Position numbers and translations under genes: made by a program | Notes under the pieces: model-generated | What the model saw: the letters and a program-made list of their open reading frames with translations, nothing else | What the model was told of the DNA's origin: nothing | The model's database searches: none | DNA from: a virus | DNA length: 25,044 nt | Reading direction: 5' to 3' (one strand) | Virus record (IMG/VR): IMGVR_UViG_3300044733_000994 | Location: 1-25,044 of that record | In this document: piece by piece, positions 7,778 to 16,923 of the stretch | Position numbering within the stretch: the first letter of the stretch is position 1 | Layout: each line of letters starts with the position of its first letter

Positions 7778-10700
7778 ATGGCAAAAACAAAGATTTCCGA
7801 GTTCTCCTCAACTCCAGGCAACAACACCGATATTGATGGCATTGACATTGCCGAGGGCTGCGCTCCCAGTAACATCAATAACGCGATTCGTGAGCTTATG
7901 TCACAGCTCAAGAATCAGCAGGCCGGATTAGATGGCGACACCTTTACGACCAATGACGTTCTTACGGTCTCAGGTGTCACGGCTAATGCAGGTCGCGTAA
8001 GGTTTGGCGAGGATGCTGATAACGGTTCCAACTACATAGAACTTCGTGCGCCTGCAACCATCTCATCGAATACAGCCTTTGTCTTACCTTCCGCAGATGG
8101 TTCTGCCAACGCAGTCTTAGGCACAGACGGAGCAGGCAACCTTTCGTTTTCCAGTTCTACGGGAACGGGTGACGTTGTACGCGCAACCTCACCATCCCTG
8201 ACGACCCCTAACCTTGGCACTCCTTCTGCCGCGACCTTAACTAACGCGACAGGTCTACCCATCTCAACGGGTGTGTCTGGATTAGGTTCAAACGTAGCCA
8301 CAGCACTAGCCGTTAACGTGGGCTCTTCTGGAGCCTTTACGACCTTTAACGGCGCGATGGGAACACCATCGAGCATTACCCTTACCAACGCCACAGGAAT
8401 GCCTCTATCGGGCGTTACGGGCCTGGGAACAAACGTAGCAACTGCGTTAGGCATAGCGGTAGGTTCTTCTGGCGCATTTGTCACAACATCGGGATCAGGT
8501 GCTAGCGGTAGTTGGAATATCAACGCAGCAACCGTAACCAACGGTGTCTATACGAATGGTTCTTATGCTGATCCTGCGTGGCTTACATCTCTAGCGGCTA
8601 CAAAACTAACGGGGTCTATTCCGATCTCGGCCGGAGGTACAGGACAAAGCGCAAAAGACGCAGCGTTTAATGCTCTGGCCCCAACAACCACAAAAGGCGA
8701 CATCATTGCTAATTCGGGAACGACGAACATTCGCGTTCCTGTAGGCACTGATGGGCAGATCCTTATTGCTGACTCCACGCAGACAAGTGGTGTTAAGTGG
8801 GGGTCAGTAACAGGCGCAGGAACGGTCACATCGGTAGGTATTACGCCTCCTGCGTTTTTGACTGCAAGCTCTGCGATTACCTCGTCAGGAAACATATCGC
8901 TTACCTACAACGGTACAGCGATCCCTGTTACGTCGGGTGGAACGGGACTTAACTCGTTAGGTGCTGCCCTTCAAGTTCTACGCGTTAACTCAGGAGGAAC
9001 GGCTCTTGAGTTTGCAACGCTTTCTACTGGCGGTGATGTCTCTGGCCCAGCTTCCTCGACAGACGCGCAGTTAGCGATCTTTGATGGCGGAACAGGCAAA
9101 GTCATCCGCGCAGCAACAACCACCGGAGTCTTGAAGGCTACGTCAGGTGTTGTGACTGCGGCTTCTGCTGGAACAGATTACATAGCCCCAGGTGGAGCGT
9201 TAGGGACACCTTCATCAGGCACGTTAACCAATGTCACGGGCTTACCAATATCTACAGGCGTGTCTGGATTAGGTACTAACGTAGCGACTGCGTTAGGTGT
9301 AAGCGTAGGGTCTGCTGGATCATTTGTACTTAACGGTGGAGCACTAGGAACACCGACATCTGGAACCCTGACGAACGCTACAGGGCTTCCTGTTTCCACG
9401 GGTATATCTGGGCTTGGGACTAATGTCGCTGCTGCCTTAGCGGTCAACGTAGGATCTTCTGGTGCTGTAGTCACTAACGGTGGTGCGCTAGGCACACCTT
9501 CGTCGGGTACGCTAACCAACGCCACTGGATTGCCTTTAACGACAGGCGTTACAGGGACGCTTCCTGTAGCCAACGGTGGTACAGGACTTTCCTCTTTAGG
9601 CTCTGCCAATCAATACTTGAAGGTTAACTCCGGTGGTTCTGCGCTGGAGTTTGCAACCTTAACGGCAGGAGATGTTTCTGGCCCAAGTAGTGCGACAGAT
9701 AACCGGATTGCAAGGTTCGACGGAACCACTGGAAAGCTGATTCAGAATTCGTCTGCAAGCATCACAGATACTGGACAGGGTTCTTTTGTTGGCTACATGC
9801 AGGTTACGGCCAATACGGGTGCAGGAACTTCTGGTTATCTTGAACTCCAATCGGCAGACGCAGGATCAGGCACAAAGACTCTTCGTCTACAACCATCGAG
9901 TTCTGCATCTACCTCGACACAAACCTACACGTTCCCGACCTCTTACGGAACGAATGGGAATGTCCTGACATCTGACGGTTCAGGTGGGCTATCTTGGGGT
10001 GCTGCTGGTGGTAATCCCGCGGGGTCAAACACTCAGATCCAGTTCAACTCCTCTGGTGCGTTTGGCGCATCTGCAAACCTTACTTGGGATGGCTCTAACG
10101 TCCAACTAGGGGCTACGGGCGCACTTCGTTTAGCAGACCTTGACTCAAGTAACTACATCGGAATCAAGGCTCCTAACACCGTAGCGTCTAACGTCACGTA
10201 CACCTTACCGAGTGCAGATGGTTCTAACGGTCAGGCACTCACAACAAACGGGTCTGGCACGTTGTCTTGGACTTCGTTATCTGCAAGCCCTGGTGGTTCT
10301 AGCACTCAGATTCAGTTCAATAGCTCAGGTTCTTTTGGTGGCTCCGCAAACCTAACCTGGGATGGCGTAAACGTCCAGCTAGGCGCAACTGGAGCGATGA
10401 GGTTTGCTGATACCGACTCAAGCAACTACATTGCTCTAAAGGCTCCTGGGACGGTTTCTGCCAACGTAACCTTTACGCTTCCAAATGCCGACGGTACTAC
10501 AGGCCAGTTTCTTAAGACCGACGGTGCTGGTGCGCTGTCTTGGTCTACGCCTACCGGAGGCGGTGACGTTGTAGGCCCAAGCTCATCGACTGACAACTTC
10601 ATTGCTGTCTTTAACGGGACAAGCGGTAAGGCAATCAAGCAAAGTTCTGCGCTCTACTGGACGAGCGTTTTAGTTGGTCAGGGTTATTTAGCGGCAGACG

Positions 10701-10960
10701 GTTCTGTTTACGCAGACGGGACTATCGACCTCGTAAACACGGGTGGGTCAGGTAAAGGCGTAAAGCTAACTTACGGTTCTTCTGGCACTGCATCTGTTTT
10801 ACTTAAGGCTGCTTCATCAGGAACGACAACGCTGATCTTCCCGTCTAGCGCAGGGTCTAGCGGTCAATACTTGTCTACTGATGGTTCTGGTAATTTGTCA
10901 TGGGCATCTGTAAGCGGTGGTAGTACTACAGCGCAAAATTACGCTTGGTTTCTAAGTTAA
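7778..10960 (+). CDS. Large repetitive tail-fibre/structural protein
   Basis: A 1060-residue protein low in Cys and rich in Gly, Ser, Thr, Ala and Asn. The ATG at 7778 has GGAG upstream. After an N-terminal anchor-like segment (MAKTKISEFSSTPGNNTDID) it contains 48-residue tandem units with the signature LGTPSSGTLTNATGLPISTG, two near residue 144 and three near residue 473. A second repeat type (SSNYIGIKAPNTVASNVTY followed by LPSADG) occurs near the start and twice more after residue 780. A third short motif (GGTGLSSLG or similar) appears between them. Such proteins are thought to form trimeric beta-structured fibres. No chaperone/peptidase S74 domain is visible at the C-terminus. Receptor specificity is unknown. 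Confidence 0.75.
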   Translation: MAKTKISEFSSTPGNNTDIDGIDIAEGCAPSNINNAIRELMSQLKNQQAGLDGDTFTTNDVLTVSGVTANAGRVRFGEDADNGSNYIELRAPATISSNTAFVLPSADGSANAVLGTDGAGNLSFSSSTGTGDVVRATSPSLTTPNLGTPSAATLTNATGLPISTGVSGLGSNVATALAVNVGSSGAFTTFNGAMGTPSSITLTNATGMPLSGVTGLGTNVATALGIAVGSSGAFVTTSGSGASGSWNINAATVTNGVYTNGSYADPAWLTSLAATKLTGSIPISAGGTGQSAKDAAFNALAPTTTKGDIIANSGTTNIRVPVGTDGQILIADSTQTSGVKWGSVTGAGTVTSVGITPPAFLTASSAITSSGNISLTYNGTAIPVTSGGTGLNSLGAALQVLRVNSGGTALEFATLSTGGDVSGPASSTDAQLAIFDGGTGKVIRAATTTGVLKATSGVVTAASAGTDYIAPGGALGTPSSGTLTNVTGLPISTGVSGLGTNVATALGVSVGSAGSFVLNGGALGTPTSGTLTNATGLPVSTGISGLGTNVAAALAVNVGSSGAVVTNGGALGTPSSGTLTNATGLPLTTGVTGTLPVANGGTGLSSLGSANQYLKVNSGGSALEFATLTAGDVSGPSSATDNRIARFDGTTGKLIQNSSASITDTGQGSFVGYMQVTANTGAGTSGYLELQSADAGSGTKTLRLQPSSSASTSTQTYTFPTSYGTNGNVLTSDGSGGLSWGAAGGNPAGSNTQIQFNSSGAFGASANLTWDGSNVQLGATGALRLADLDSSNYIGIKAPNTVASNVTYTLPSADGSNGQALTTNGSGTLSWTSLSASPGGSSTQIQFNSSGSFGGSANLTWDGVNVQLGATGAMRFADTDSSNYIALKAPGTVSANVTFTLPNADGTTGQFLKTDGAGALSWSTPTGGGDVVGPSSSTDNFIAVFNGTSGKAIKQSSALYWTSVLVGQGYLAADGSVYADGTIDLVNTGGSGKGVKLTYGSSGTASVLLKAASSGTTTLIFPSSAGSSGQYLSTDGSGNLSWASVSGGSTTAQNYAWFLS
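8207..8494 (+). repeat. Two tandem 144-bp repeats in fibre gene
   Basis: The GGC-ACT (8216) and GGA-ACA (8360) positions of the LGTPS motif are exactly 144 bases apart, and both units continue with TLTNATG, SGV-GLG, NVATAL and VGSSGAF in the same register. The units are diverged at third codon positions, so they are old or under protein-level selection. Confidence 0.85.
9194..9625 (+). repeat. Three 144-bp repeats in fibre gene (last one diverged)
   Basis: Unit starts at 9194, 9338 and 9482 give a precise 144-base period (48 residues) with GALGTPSSGTLTN / [13 protein letters not shown] / GALGTPSSGTLTN. The third unit keeps only its first twenty or so residues, then switches into a GTLPVANGGTGLSSLG segment, so it is a repeat-to-linker junction. 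Confidence 0.85.
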
Positions 10961-10969
10961 GGAAAGATA

Positions 10970-11875
10970 ATGGGAACTTTAGTTCTTGACGCAACCACAA
11001 AGACGATCCAGGCGGTGATGTCTGGTGCTGCGGCTACCAGTAACCCCGAATTTACGGTTGCTTATGCTGATAGCACGTCATCATCACTTACGGAAGGTGC
11101 AAGCGACGGTGCTCTTAACGGCACTACTGCTGTAACACTTGTATCCTCTCCTGCCTCTTCTACGAGGAGGGTAGTTAAGTGGGTCACCATCCAAAACAAG
11201 GATACGGCTGCTGTAACCGTTACCCTCACCTACAACAACTCTAGCGGGTCTACCAGTAGGCAGATAGCCAAGGTGACACTGGCTGCTAACGACACTTGGA
11301 CAACCGACGGAACATTTGATTCCACAGGTTCTCTTAAGCAGACAGCGGGATCAGTTGCAGTCGGAAACATCACTGGTTTAGGAACTGGCGTAGCGACATG
11401 GCTTGCAACACCTTCGTCAGCTAACTTAGCTTCTGCGGTTACAGACGAAACGGGTACAGGTGCGCTAGTCTTTGCTAATACGCCGACTCTAGTAACGCCT
11501 GTACTTGGTACACCTACATCAGGCACTTTGTCCAACTGTACAGTAGACGGAACAAATAAAGTTGGCTATATCGGTGCGCCACAAAGTACAAATACCACCG
11601 TAGCTGCAAGTGATGCAGGAAAGCATATCTACTTTACTGGTGGATCTACAGCAACATTAACAGTAAACACCAATGCAACAACAGCTATTGATGTCGGTAC
11701 AACTATCCTTGTTGTTAACAACAACTCAGGAAACCTGACTATCTCTGGTTCTGGTGTTACGTTTCAATTAGCTAACGGCGCAACAGGAAACAGGACTGTA
11801 GCAACAAAGGGCATGGCTACATTGTTAAAAGTAGCTACCGATACTTGGTATGTTTCTGGTGCGGGAGTGACCTAA
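10970..11875 (+). CDS. Fibre-associated structural protein sharing repeat motif
   Basis: A 301-residue protein with AAGGAAAG just upstream of its ATG. The first half contains a beta-domain ([47 protein letters not shown]) that resembles small phage head/tail decoration folds. Residues about 165-190 hold [13 protein letters not shown], a copy of the repeat motif of the preceding fibre. The C-terminal part ([36 protein letters not shown]) is another beta-sandwich-like module often found at the end of phage fibres. It is likely part of the same adhesion apparatus, possibly a distal fibre subunit. No enzymatic motif is seen. Confidence 0.6.
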   Translation: MGTLVLDATTKTIQAVMSGAAATSNPEFTVAYADSTSSSLTEGASDGALNGTTAVTLVSSPASSTRRVVKWVTIQNKDTAAVTVTLTYNNSSGSTSRQIAKVTLAANDTWTTDGTFDSTGSLKQTAGSVAVGNITGLGTGVATWLATPSSANLASAVTDETGTGALVFANTPTLVTPVLGTPTSGTLSNCTVDGTNKVGYIGAPQSTNTTVAASDAGKHIYFTGGSTATLTVNTNATTAIDVGTTILVVNNNSGNLTISGSGVTFQLANGATGNRTVATKGMATLLKVATDTWYVSGAGVT

Positions 11876-11876
11876 T

Positions 11877-14126
11877 ATGGCTGGCGCACTTACAGCGGCA
11901 ATAGCGGCGGCATTCGCAGGAAGCTCTGTCGTTACGGATGATTACTTTGAATACACAACGCTCCTGCTTCCAGGCTCTGGAACCAATGGCGCACAGAACA
12001 ACACGTTCTTAGACGGCTCTACCAATAACTTCACCATAACTAGGAACGGCAACACGACACAGGGTACGTTCTCACCGTTCAGTCAGACTGGGTGGGGGAA
12101 TTACTTTGATGGTAGTTTGTATTACTTAACCGCGTCTGGTAATCCAAATATAACCACTAACTTTACTATTGAGTTTTGGTTTTATATGCCATCTTGGGGG
12201 GATAGAGTGTTTTTATCCCAAGGTGGTGGAGCTGCTAGCTTTAGTACATCAAATGGGGTTGCTTACCAGATATACGCAACTTCAACAACGTTTTATGTTC
12301 AATGGTCTAATGGTGCTGGTGGTCAAGTAGAAATCAGCACCCCAACGTCTGGTATTGCTACAAACACATGGCATCATGTAGCAATAGGAAACAATGCTAC
12401 AACAACAAGGTTATGGATTGATGGCACATCAGTAGGAACTAATACATCAAACCCAACTTGGTATTACCCAACCACGAGAAGTACATATGTTGGGTATATT
12501 AGTTACACATCTTCGTACAGAGCTACTGGGTACTTATCAAATGTACGAATAGTTACGTCAGATGTTTATGGGGCTAATAACAGCACTATAACAGTACCAA
12601 CATCACCTTTAACAGCGATTACTAATACTCAACTATTGACATGTCAGTCAAACAGATTTAGTGACGCAAGCAATACATATACTTTAACTGTCACGGGGAC
12701 TCCATCTGTAGTCGCCTTCTCCCCATTCAACCCCACTGCAAGCTGGAGTGCTGCGACTAATGGTGGGTCAGGGTATTTCGATGGGACTGGGGATTATTTG
12801 AGTGTTACTGATAATGCTGCTCTTCAATGGGGAATAGGTGACTTTTGTTTTGAAACGTGGGTTTATCTAACCGCAATAACAGGCGGCTTTCAAGACTTAA
12901 TAGCAAAAGGAACAAATAATGCAGGTACGTTTGAAATATCAATAACAAATACTGGAAAGATTGGGTTTTATACGACTGTATCTGTATTATCTAGTTCTGC
13001 AACATTAACTACTGGGCAATGGACTCATGTAGCTTTAACTAGGTCAGGTACGACACTACGGTTATTTGTTAATGGCGCTCTTGACACAACAGTTTCATCA
13101 TTTTCAACTAATTTTAATAACACAGGAAACCTAATAATAGGTGCTTTTGGTAGTGGTAGTGGTAATAACTTAAATGGTTTTCTATCTGGGTATAGATGTG
13201 TAAAAGGCGATGCTGTATATACCACAGCTTTCACACCTCCAACATCCCCACCCACCAACATCACTAACACATCCCTCCTCCTCAACTTCACCAACGCTGG
13301 TATCTACGATGCCACAAGCAAGAATGATCTGGAGACGGTGGGCAATGCTCAGATAAGTACGGCGCAGAGCAAGTTCGGTGGTAGCAGTATTTATTTGGAT
13401 GGTAATGACACCATAGCCATTCCAGATAGCGTTAACTTTGCAATCGGAACAGGCGACTTTACGTTTGAAACGTGGTTGCTTGTTAGTTCTGCCATTTCTT
13501 CGTATGGCACTATCTTTTCAAAATATTCAGCCGGTGCGATTGGGACTGATGATGCGTGGCAGTGGTACATTGAAAATGTATCAGGGAATATGCAAATTGT
13601 ATTCGGCCCTATTTCTGGAACCACGCAAACATTGATGACATTCGCTCTTACTGGCGCATCGACAACCTTAAACGGTGTTTGGAATCACATCGCGCTAACA
13701 AGAAGTGGAAGTTCTGTTAGATTATTTTTTAATGGGACTCAAGCAGGCACAACACAGACGTATAGTTCTTCTATTAATCAAGGGACAAATCCAATAACAA
13801 TTGGTGCTAGAACTATTACGTCACCTGACTTGTATATAACAGGGTACTTTCAAGATGTCCGCATCACCAAAGGCGTAGCTCGCTCTGCTTCAAGCACTGC
13901 ATCATACATTTCAGGCACGACATTAACTGTTGGTGGAACCGTAACAGGAACATTTGCAGTCGGTATGGTTCTATCCGGCACAGGTGTCACCGCAGGAACG
14001 ACAATCACGGCATTAGGAACTGGAACCGGAGGCGCAGGAACCTATACGGTAAGCGCAAGCCAAACTGTATCCTCAACGACAATTACTGGTTACCCACTGC
14101 CAACAGCAGCGTTTCCCACCTTATGA
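11877..14126 (+). CDS. Adhesin/tail protein with three LamG-like (concanavalin-type) domains
   Basis: A 749-residue protein. Three LamG/jelly-roll domains can be followed by their signatures: domain 1 about 25-240 ([36 protein letters not shown]), domain 2 about 295-475 ([45 protein letters not shown]) and domain 3 about 495-690 ([43 protein letters not shown]). The tail after 690 has a Gly/Thr-rich module ([17 protein letters not shown], then [15 protein letters not shown]) also common in phage structural proteins. LamG domains bind carbohydrates or proteins, so it may bind host surface glycans. Base composition alternates along the gene (see findings). It ends in an ATGA overlap. Confidence 0.75.
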   Translation: MAGALTAAIAAAFAGSSVVTDDYFEYTTLLLPGSGTNGAQNNTFLDGSTNNFTITRNGNTTQGTFSPFSQTGWGNYFDGSLYYLTASGNPNITTNFTIEFWFYMPSWGDRVFLSQGGGAASFSTSNGVAYQIYATSTTFYVQWSNGAGGQVEISTPTSGIATNTWHHVAIGNNATTTRLWIDGTSVGTNTSNPTWYYPTTRSTYVGYISYTSSYRATGYLSNVRIVTSDVYGANNSTITVPTSPLTAITNTQLLTCQSNRFSDASNTYTLTVTGTPSVVAFSPFNPTASWSAATNGGSGYFDGTGDYLSVTDNAALQWGIGDFCFETWVYLTAITGGFQDLIAKGTNNAGTFEISITNTGKIGFYTTVSVLSSSATLTTGQWTHVALTRSGTTLRLFVNGALDTTVSSFSTNFNNTGNLIIGAFGSGSGNNLNGFLSGYRCVKGDAVYTTAFTPPTSPPTNITNTSLLLNFTNAGIYDATSKNDLETVGNAQISTAQSKFGGSSIYLDGNDTIAIPDSVNFAIGTGDFTFETWLLVSSAISSYGTIFSKYSAGAIGTDDAWQWYIENVSGNMQIVFGPISGTTQTLMTFALTGASTTLNGVWNHIALTRSGSSVRLFFNGTQAGTTQTYSSSINQGTNPITIGARTITSPDLYITGYFQDVRITKGVARSASSTASYISGTTLTVGGTVTGTFAVGMVLSGTGVTAGTTITALGTGTGGAGTYTVSASQTVSSTTITGYPLPTAAFPTL

Positions 14127-14446
14127 GCTTAACTATGTACTGGACTAAAAACGGGTCTATCCCATCACAAGAGACAGATGGCACAGAGGGCTGGCAACAG
14201 GCTCCATCACCACCGACAGAAATTCCTGAAGGCAAGGAGTTGGTATGGCTAAACTGGGAATGGGTCGTAAGAGACCCTAAGCCACAAGACAGAGCAGGCT
14301 ACCAGTGGAATTGGCAGCACGATACAAGAAGCTGGGTAGAAGGTTCGTGGGGTACGGTTCCTGAGATCACAATAAGCACCTCAGAGCAAATAAGCAACTT
14401 AACTACAGCGCAAGTTTCTAACTTAACTACGGCGCAGATGCTATGA
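14123..14446 (+). CDS. Small tail-tip or fibre-assembly protein, unknown
   Basis: A 107-residue protein starting on an ATGA overlap with the LamG gene. It is Trp-rich and charged ([38 protein letters not shown]). The C-terminus ends in a short internal repeat, SNLTTAQ twice in a row, encoded by a near-perfect 24-base duplication. LTTAQ-type repeats are common in adhesive or fibre-linked proteins. Position directly after the adhesins suggests a small tip subunit or a fibre-assembly partner. I do not recognise a named family. Confidence 0.5.
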   Translation: MSLTMYWTKNGSIPSQETDGTEGWQQAPSPPTEIPEGKELVWLNWEWVVRDPKPQDRAGYQWNWQHDTRSWVEGSWGTVPEITISTSEQISNLTTAQVSNLTTAQML

Positions 14447-14661
14447 CACCGGAACAAAAGAGCGATGTGCTTACGGAGGCTGTAAAAGCTGCGCCTCCCA
14501 TAGCCATTACAACGGCTGTGACTGTTGGTGGTCTGACTCTGAATGAATGGGTGGCAGTTGCTACCTTGCTCTACATTGTGTTACAGTCCGGCTGGCTTGT
14601 CTGGAAATGGTTCCATGCCATAAAAGATAAGAAGAATGAAGCACAATCTTCCAATAGTTAA
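14443..14661 (+). CDS. Small holin candidate
   Basis: A 72-residue protein with ATGA overlap at its start. Residues about 16-56 are hydrophobic (IAITTAVTVGGLTLNEWV, then VATLLYIVLQSGWLVWKWF), enough for one long or two short membrane spans. The C-terminus is short and charged (HAIKDKKNEAQSSNS). A short hydrophobic body plus a basic/charged tail close to an endolysin fits small class II-type phage holins, which form pores at the time of lysis. Because a second holin candidate follows the endolysin at 16305, one of the two might be an antiholin or another membrane protein. No experimental family assignment is possible from sequence alone. Confidence 0.55.
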   Translation: MTPEQKSDVLTEAVKAAPPIAITTAVTVGGLTLNEWVAVATLLYIVLQSGWLVWKWFHAIKDKKNEAQSSNS

Positions 14662-14902
14662 AGTAGTTTGGGAAGATGCCTGCCACGACACTTTGGGTTG
14701 GGGTGATAGCCCAGAGAAAGCCAAGGACTTTCAGGTTCCGCTTGTTGTCTCGATAGGATTCTTGTTAGCAGAGACCAAGCAGGGCGTGAAAATTTGTCAG
14801 TCATTGACTGACGACGCAATTGCTCAGTCTTTGGTGATTCCGCGCAAGATGATCCAGAGCATAGAGCGCGGAGCTTGGCGTGAGAAAAAAGTCGGAAGAT
14901 GA
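14636..14902 (+). CDS. Conserved small phage protein, unknown function
   Basis: An 88-residue protein beginning KHNLPIVKVVWEDACHDTLG and ending with PRKMIQSIERGA. It has a beta-type core (VPLVVSIGFLLAETKQGVKI), no signal peptide and no clear catalytic residues. I recognise the general pattern from short phage hypothetical proteins. It overlaps the holin candidate by 26 bases and the next gene by 23 bases, which supports a real, co-translated gene rather than a random frame. Confidence 0.6.
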   Translation: MKHNLPIVKVVWEDACHDTLGWGDSPEKAKDFQVPLVVSIGFLLAETKQGVKICQSLTDDAIAQSLVIPRKMIQSIERGAWREKKVGR

Positions 14903-15815
14903 AGAGTTCATCGCAGTCTGGAAAGAACTAGGTAGCCCAACGAAGATTTCAGACCGTATCGGTCTTACTCTTCGCAATGTTTACGAGCGAAGAAGGGCAA
15001 TCGAGAAGAAATACAACATCCTTTTACCGACAAAGGACGCTCGTTTTACCTTACCCGAAAATCGTAGGCGAGCGACGCTAGAAACGGAAGGCTATGTGAT
15101 CGTATTCTCTGACGCTCACTTTATGCCTGGTGAGCCTTCTGCTGGGTTTAATGCTCTCTTAAAACTCATCAAGACCCTAAAGCCAAAAGCCATTATCGCA
15201 AACGGAGATATTCTCGACGGCGGGACAATCTCTCGTTTTGGCCCTATGGATTGGGAGCCAGTCACAAGCCTGCGCGATGAACTCGAAGCAGTTCAGTGGC
15301 ATATGGATCAGATCGTCAAGGCTTGTAAAGGTCTAGGTACTTTCTTACATCGAACCACAGGCAACCACGACATACGGTTTGACAAAAGATTAGCTGGCTC
15401 TGTCCCTGAGTTCAAAGGCATCCAAGGCACGACGCTCAAAGATCATATACCTGAGTGGTCTGTCAGTTGGTCGGTGATGGTCAATGACATCTGCATGATT
15501 AAGCACAGACTTCAACATTCAGGTATCCACTCTGGCTACAACAATACCTTGAAAGCAGGTATTTCTACGGTCTCAGGGCATACTCATCTTTTGGAGGTTA
15601 AAGGATGGGGAGACTATCGCGGGCGTAGATACGGTGTGTCTACAGGGATGTTAGCCGATCCTGATGGCGGTCAATTCTCTTACATCGAGGACAATCCTGT
15701 TCCTTGGTGCTCAGGCTTTGCTGTCTTGTGTTTCAGGGATGGTTTACTCTTGCCTCCTGAACTTGTCGAGGTCATCGAGGGAACTGCTTACTTTAGGGGT
15801 CAAGCTGTTGGCTAA
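14880..15815 (+). CDS. Metallophosphoesterase with N-terminal HTH-like region
   Basis: A 311-residue protein starting with GTG (GGAG at about 6 bases upstream). Residues 10-45 read like a small helix-turn-helix (KELGSPTKISDRIGLTLRNV). The calcineurin-like motifs are complete and in order: SDAH at 77-80, NGDILD at 108-113, GNHD at 161-164, a later metal His in KHR at about 209, and GHTH at 233-236. These residues hold a di-metal centre that hydrolyses phosphodiesters or phosphomonoesters; the substrate (DNA, nucleotide or other) is unknown. The fusion to an HTH-like end points to a nucleic-acid-related target, as an inference. It overlaps the endolysin gene by 8 bases. Confidence 0.85.
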   Translation: MRKKSEDEEFIAVWKELGSPTKISDRIGLTLRNVYERRRAIEKKYNILLPTKDARFTLPENRRRATLETEGYVIVFSDAHFMPGEPSAGFNALLKLIKTLKPKAIIANGDILDGGTISRFGPMDWEPVTSLRDELEAVQWHMDQIVKACKGLGTFLHRTTGNHDIRFDKRLAGSVPEFKGIQGTTLKDHIPEWSVSWSVMVNDICMIKHRLQHSGIHSGYNNTLKAGISTVSGHTHLLEVKGWGDYRGRRYGVSTGMLADPDGGQFSYIEDNPVPWCSGFAVLCFRDGLLLPPELVEVIEGTAYFRGQAVG

Positions 15816-16308
15816 CTTTGAACAAGCGTACGACAAGATGATGGAGGACGAGGGAGGTTATGTTCTTCATGAAGTCCAAGGAGACCGAGGTGGTCAGACC
15901 TATGCGGGTATTGCTCGCAAGATGCACCCTAAATGGGATGGCTGGCAGCATATCGACTACACAGAAACGCCTCCAACCCAGATGGTCCGAGACTTCTACA
16001 AAGCAAACTTCTGGGACAAGATCAAGGGCGATGAGATCGAGTCAGACGTTATCGCCTCTTCCATCTTCAACTTTGCGGTCAACACAGGTGTTTCTGTCGC
16101 CTCTAAATTGGCTCAAATATGCGTCAAAGTTGCTCCAGATGGGGCCATCGGGCCCAAGACCATACAAGCCTTTAACCAGGCCAATCCTGAGCTTTTTGTG
16201 GCCTACTACGCGCTGGCAAAGATCGCTAGGTACAGAGACATCGTGACCAGGGATAGAAGCCAGATGAAGTTCTTATTAGGTTGGCTAAATCGGACGCTGA
16301 AATTATGA
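15808..16308 (+). CDS. Endolysin, GH108 family with C-terminal peptidoglycan-binding domain
   Basis: I choose the TTG at 15808 (AGGGG 8 bases upstream), giving 166 residues; an upstream ATG at 15664 would run deep into the metallophosphoesterase gene and is unlikely. The N-terminal part has EGGYVL at 15-20 with the probable catalytic Glu15, then DRGGQT at 26-31 and AGI at 33-35, the hallmark of glycoside hydrolase family 108 lysozymes that cut the MurNAc-GlcNAc bond. PDGAIGPKT at 110-118 is the usual motif of the attached peptidoglycan-binding domain. No signal peptide is seen, so holin-dependent release is expected. It sits between two holin candidates. Confidence 0.9.
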   Translation: MANFEQAYDKMMEDEGGYVLHEVQGDRGGQTYAGIARKMHPKWDGWQHIDYTETPPTQMVRDFYKANFWDKIKGDEIESDVIASSIFNFAVNTGVSVASKLAQICVKVAPDGAIGPKTIQAFNQANPELFVAYYALAKIARYRDIVTRDRSQMKFLLGWLNRTLKL

Positions 16309-16718
16309 ACTTTCTAGGCATAGGGTCGGTGATTGAAAGTGTCGGCAAGGTCGCATCGGACTTAATTACGACCGATAAAGAGCGGATGCAGCTCGAGCTC
16401 GAGGCCAAACGCATCGACCAGGCTATCGACCTCGGCCAGATGGAAGTTAACAAGGTCGAAGCAGCTAACCAGAACATGTTTGTTGCTGGTTGGCGACCGG
16501 CTATTGGTTGGGTTGGTGCTGGAGCGATGTTCTACCAGTTTTTTGCTTATCCGTTACTGGTCTGGGCGTGGACTTGGATGCAAGCAGAACAGATTGTCCC
16601 GCAAGATGTAAAGCCTCCTCCCATGCTAGATACCGACGCTCTATGGGTTATTTTGAGCGGTATGTTGGGGATCGCTGGGATGAGGTCTTTTGAGAAAGCG
16701 AAAGGTGTTGCGCGGTAA
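16305..16718 (+). CDS. Holin of the 3TM family
   Basis: The ATG at 16305 overlaps the endolysin stop (ATGA), giving 137 residues; a TTG at 16281 is in frame but has no well-spaced SD. The first part is an amphipathic helical region (DKERMQLELEAKRIDQAI) followed by QMEVNKVEAANQNMFVAGWR and the hydrophobic PAIGWVGAGAMFYQFFAYPL segment, then a second hydrophobic run (ALWVILSGMLGIAGM) and a short charged tail. This matches the GTA_holin_3TM family found downstream of endolysins in phages and gene transfer agents, which permits lysozyme escape. Its last 71 bases overlap, on the opposite strand, the end of the minus-strand operon. Confidence 0.8.
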   Translation: MNFLGIGSVIESVGKVASDLITTDKERMQLELEAKRIDQAIDLGQMEVNKVEAANQNMFVAGWRPAIGWVGAGAMFYQFFAYPLLVWAWTWMQAEQIVPQDVKPPPMLDTDALWVILSGMLGIAGMRSFEKAKGVAR

Positions 16719-16923
16719 CTTCGTCTCGCACCATTTGCCCGATCTTGTCCCCGTGTATTTTGTCGATCTTCTCGATGATCGGAAGTCGTTTGCTTTTAGC
16801 TAACTTTAAGATCATCTTTGCCCAGTCCTGAACGACAAACGGCAACGCTTGGTTATACGCTGCCGTTATCTCCTCAACATCAGATGACTTAACCTGCTTG
16901 ATAAGGTTGATCCACGATTCCAC
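16648..16923 (-). CDS. Last gene of minus operon, unknown
   Basis: A 91-residue protein starting with GTG at 16923; AAGGAG lies 10 bases upstream on the minus strand. It is mostly helical and lysine-rich (WINLIKQVKSSDVEEIT, WAKMILKLAKSKRLPIIEKI) and has no recognised domain. It overlaps the preceding gene by 35 bases. Its last 24 codons lie antisense to the holin gene end. It could contribute DNA-binding or regulatory functions, but nothing in the sequence proves it. Confidence 0.5.
   Translation of the reverse strand: MESWINLIKQVKSSDVEEITAAYNQALPFVVQDWAKMILKLAKSKRLPIIEKIDKIHGDKIGQMVRDEVTAQHLSLSQKTSSQRSPTYRSK

Noticed and set aside
8032-8541. Antisense open frame of 169 codons, with others at 8563-8895 and 9178-9609
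   Set aside because: They mirror the repetitive, Thr/Ala/Gly-rich fibre gene; composition (many Pro/Val/Glu) reflects the complement of the repeats and there are no good SDs.
8207-9625. CRISPR array
   Set aside because: The repeats are long, in frame and coding; no short identical direct repeats with unique spacers are present in the window.
7778-14126. Diversity-generating retroelement acting on the adhesins
   Set aside because: No reverse transcriptase, no template/variable repeat pair with A-specific differences was seen.
15664-15807. N-terminal extension of the endolysin to ATG 15664
   Set aside because: It would overlap the metallophosphoesterase gene by about 150 bases, and the extension does not resemble GH108 proteins; TTG 15808 has a good SD.
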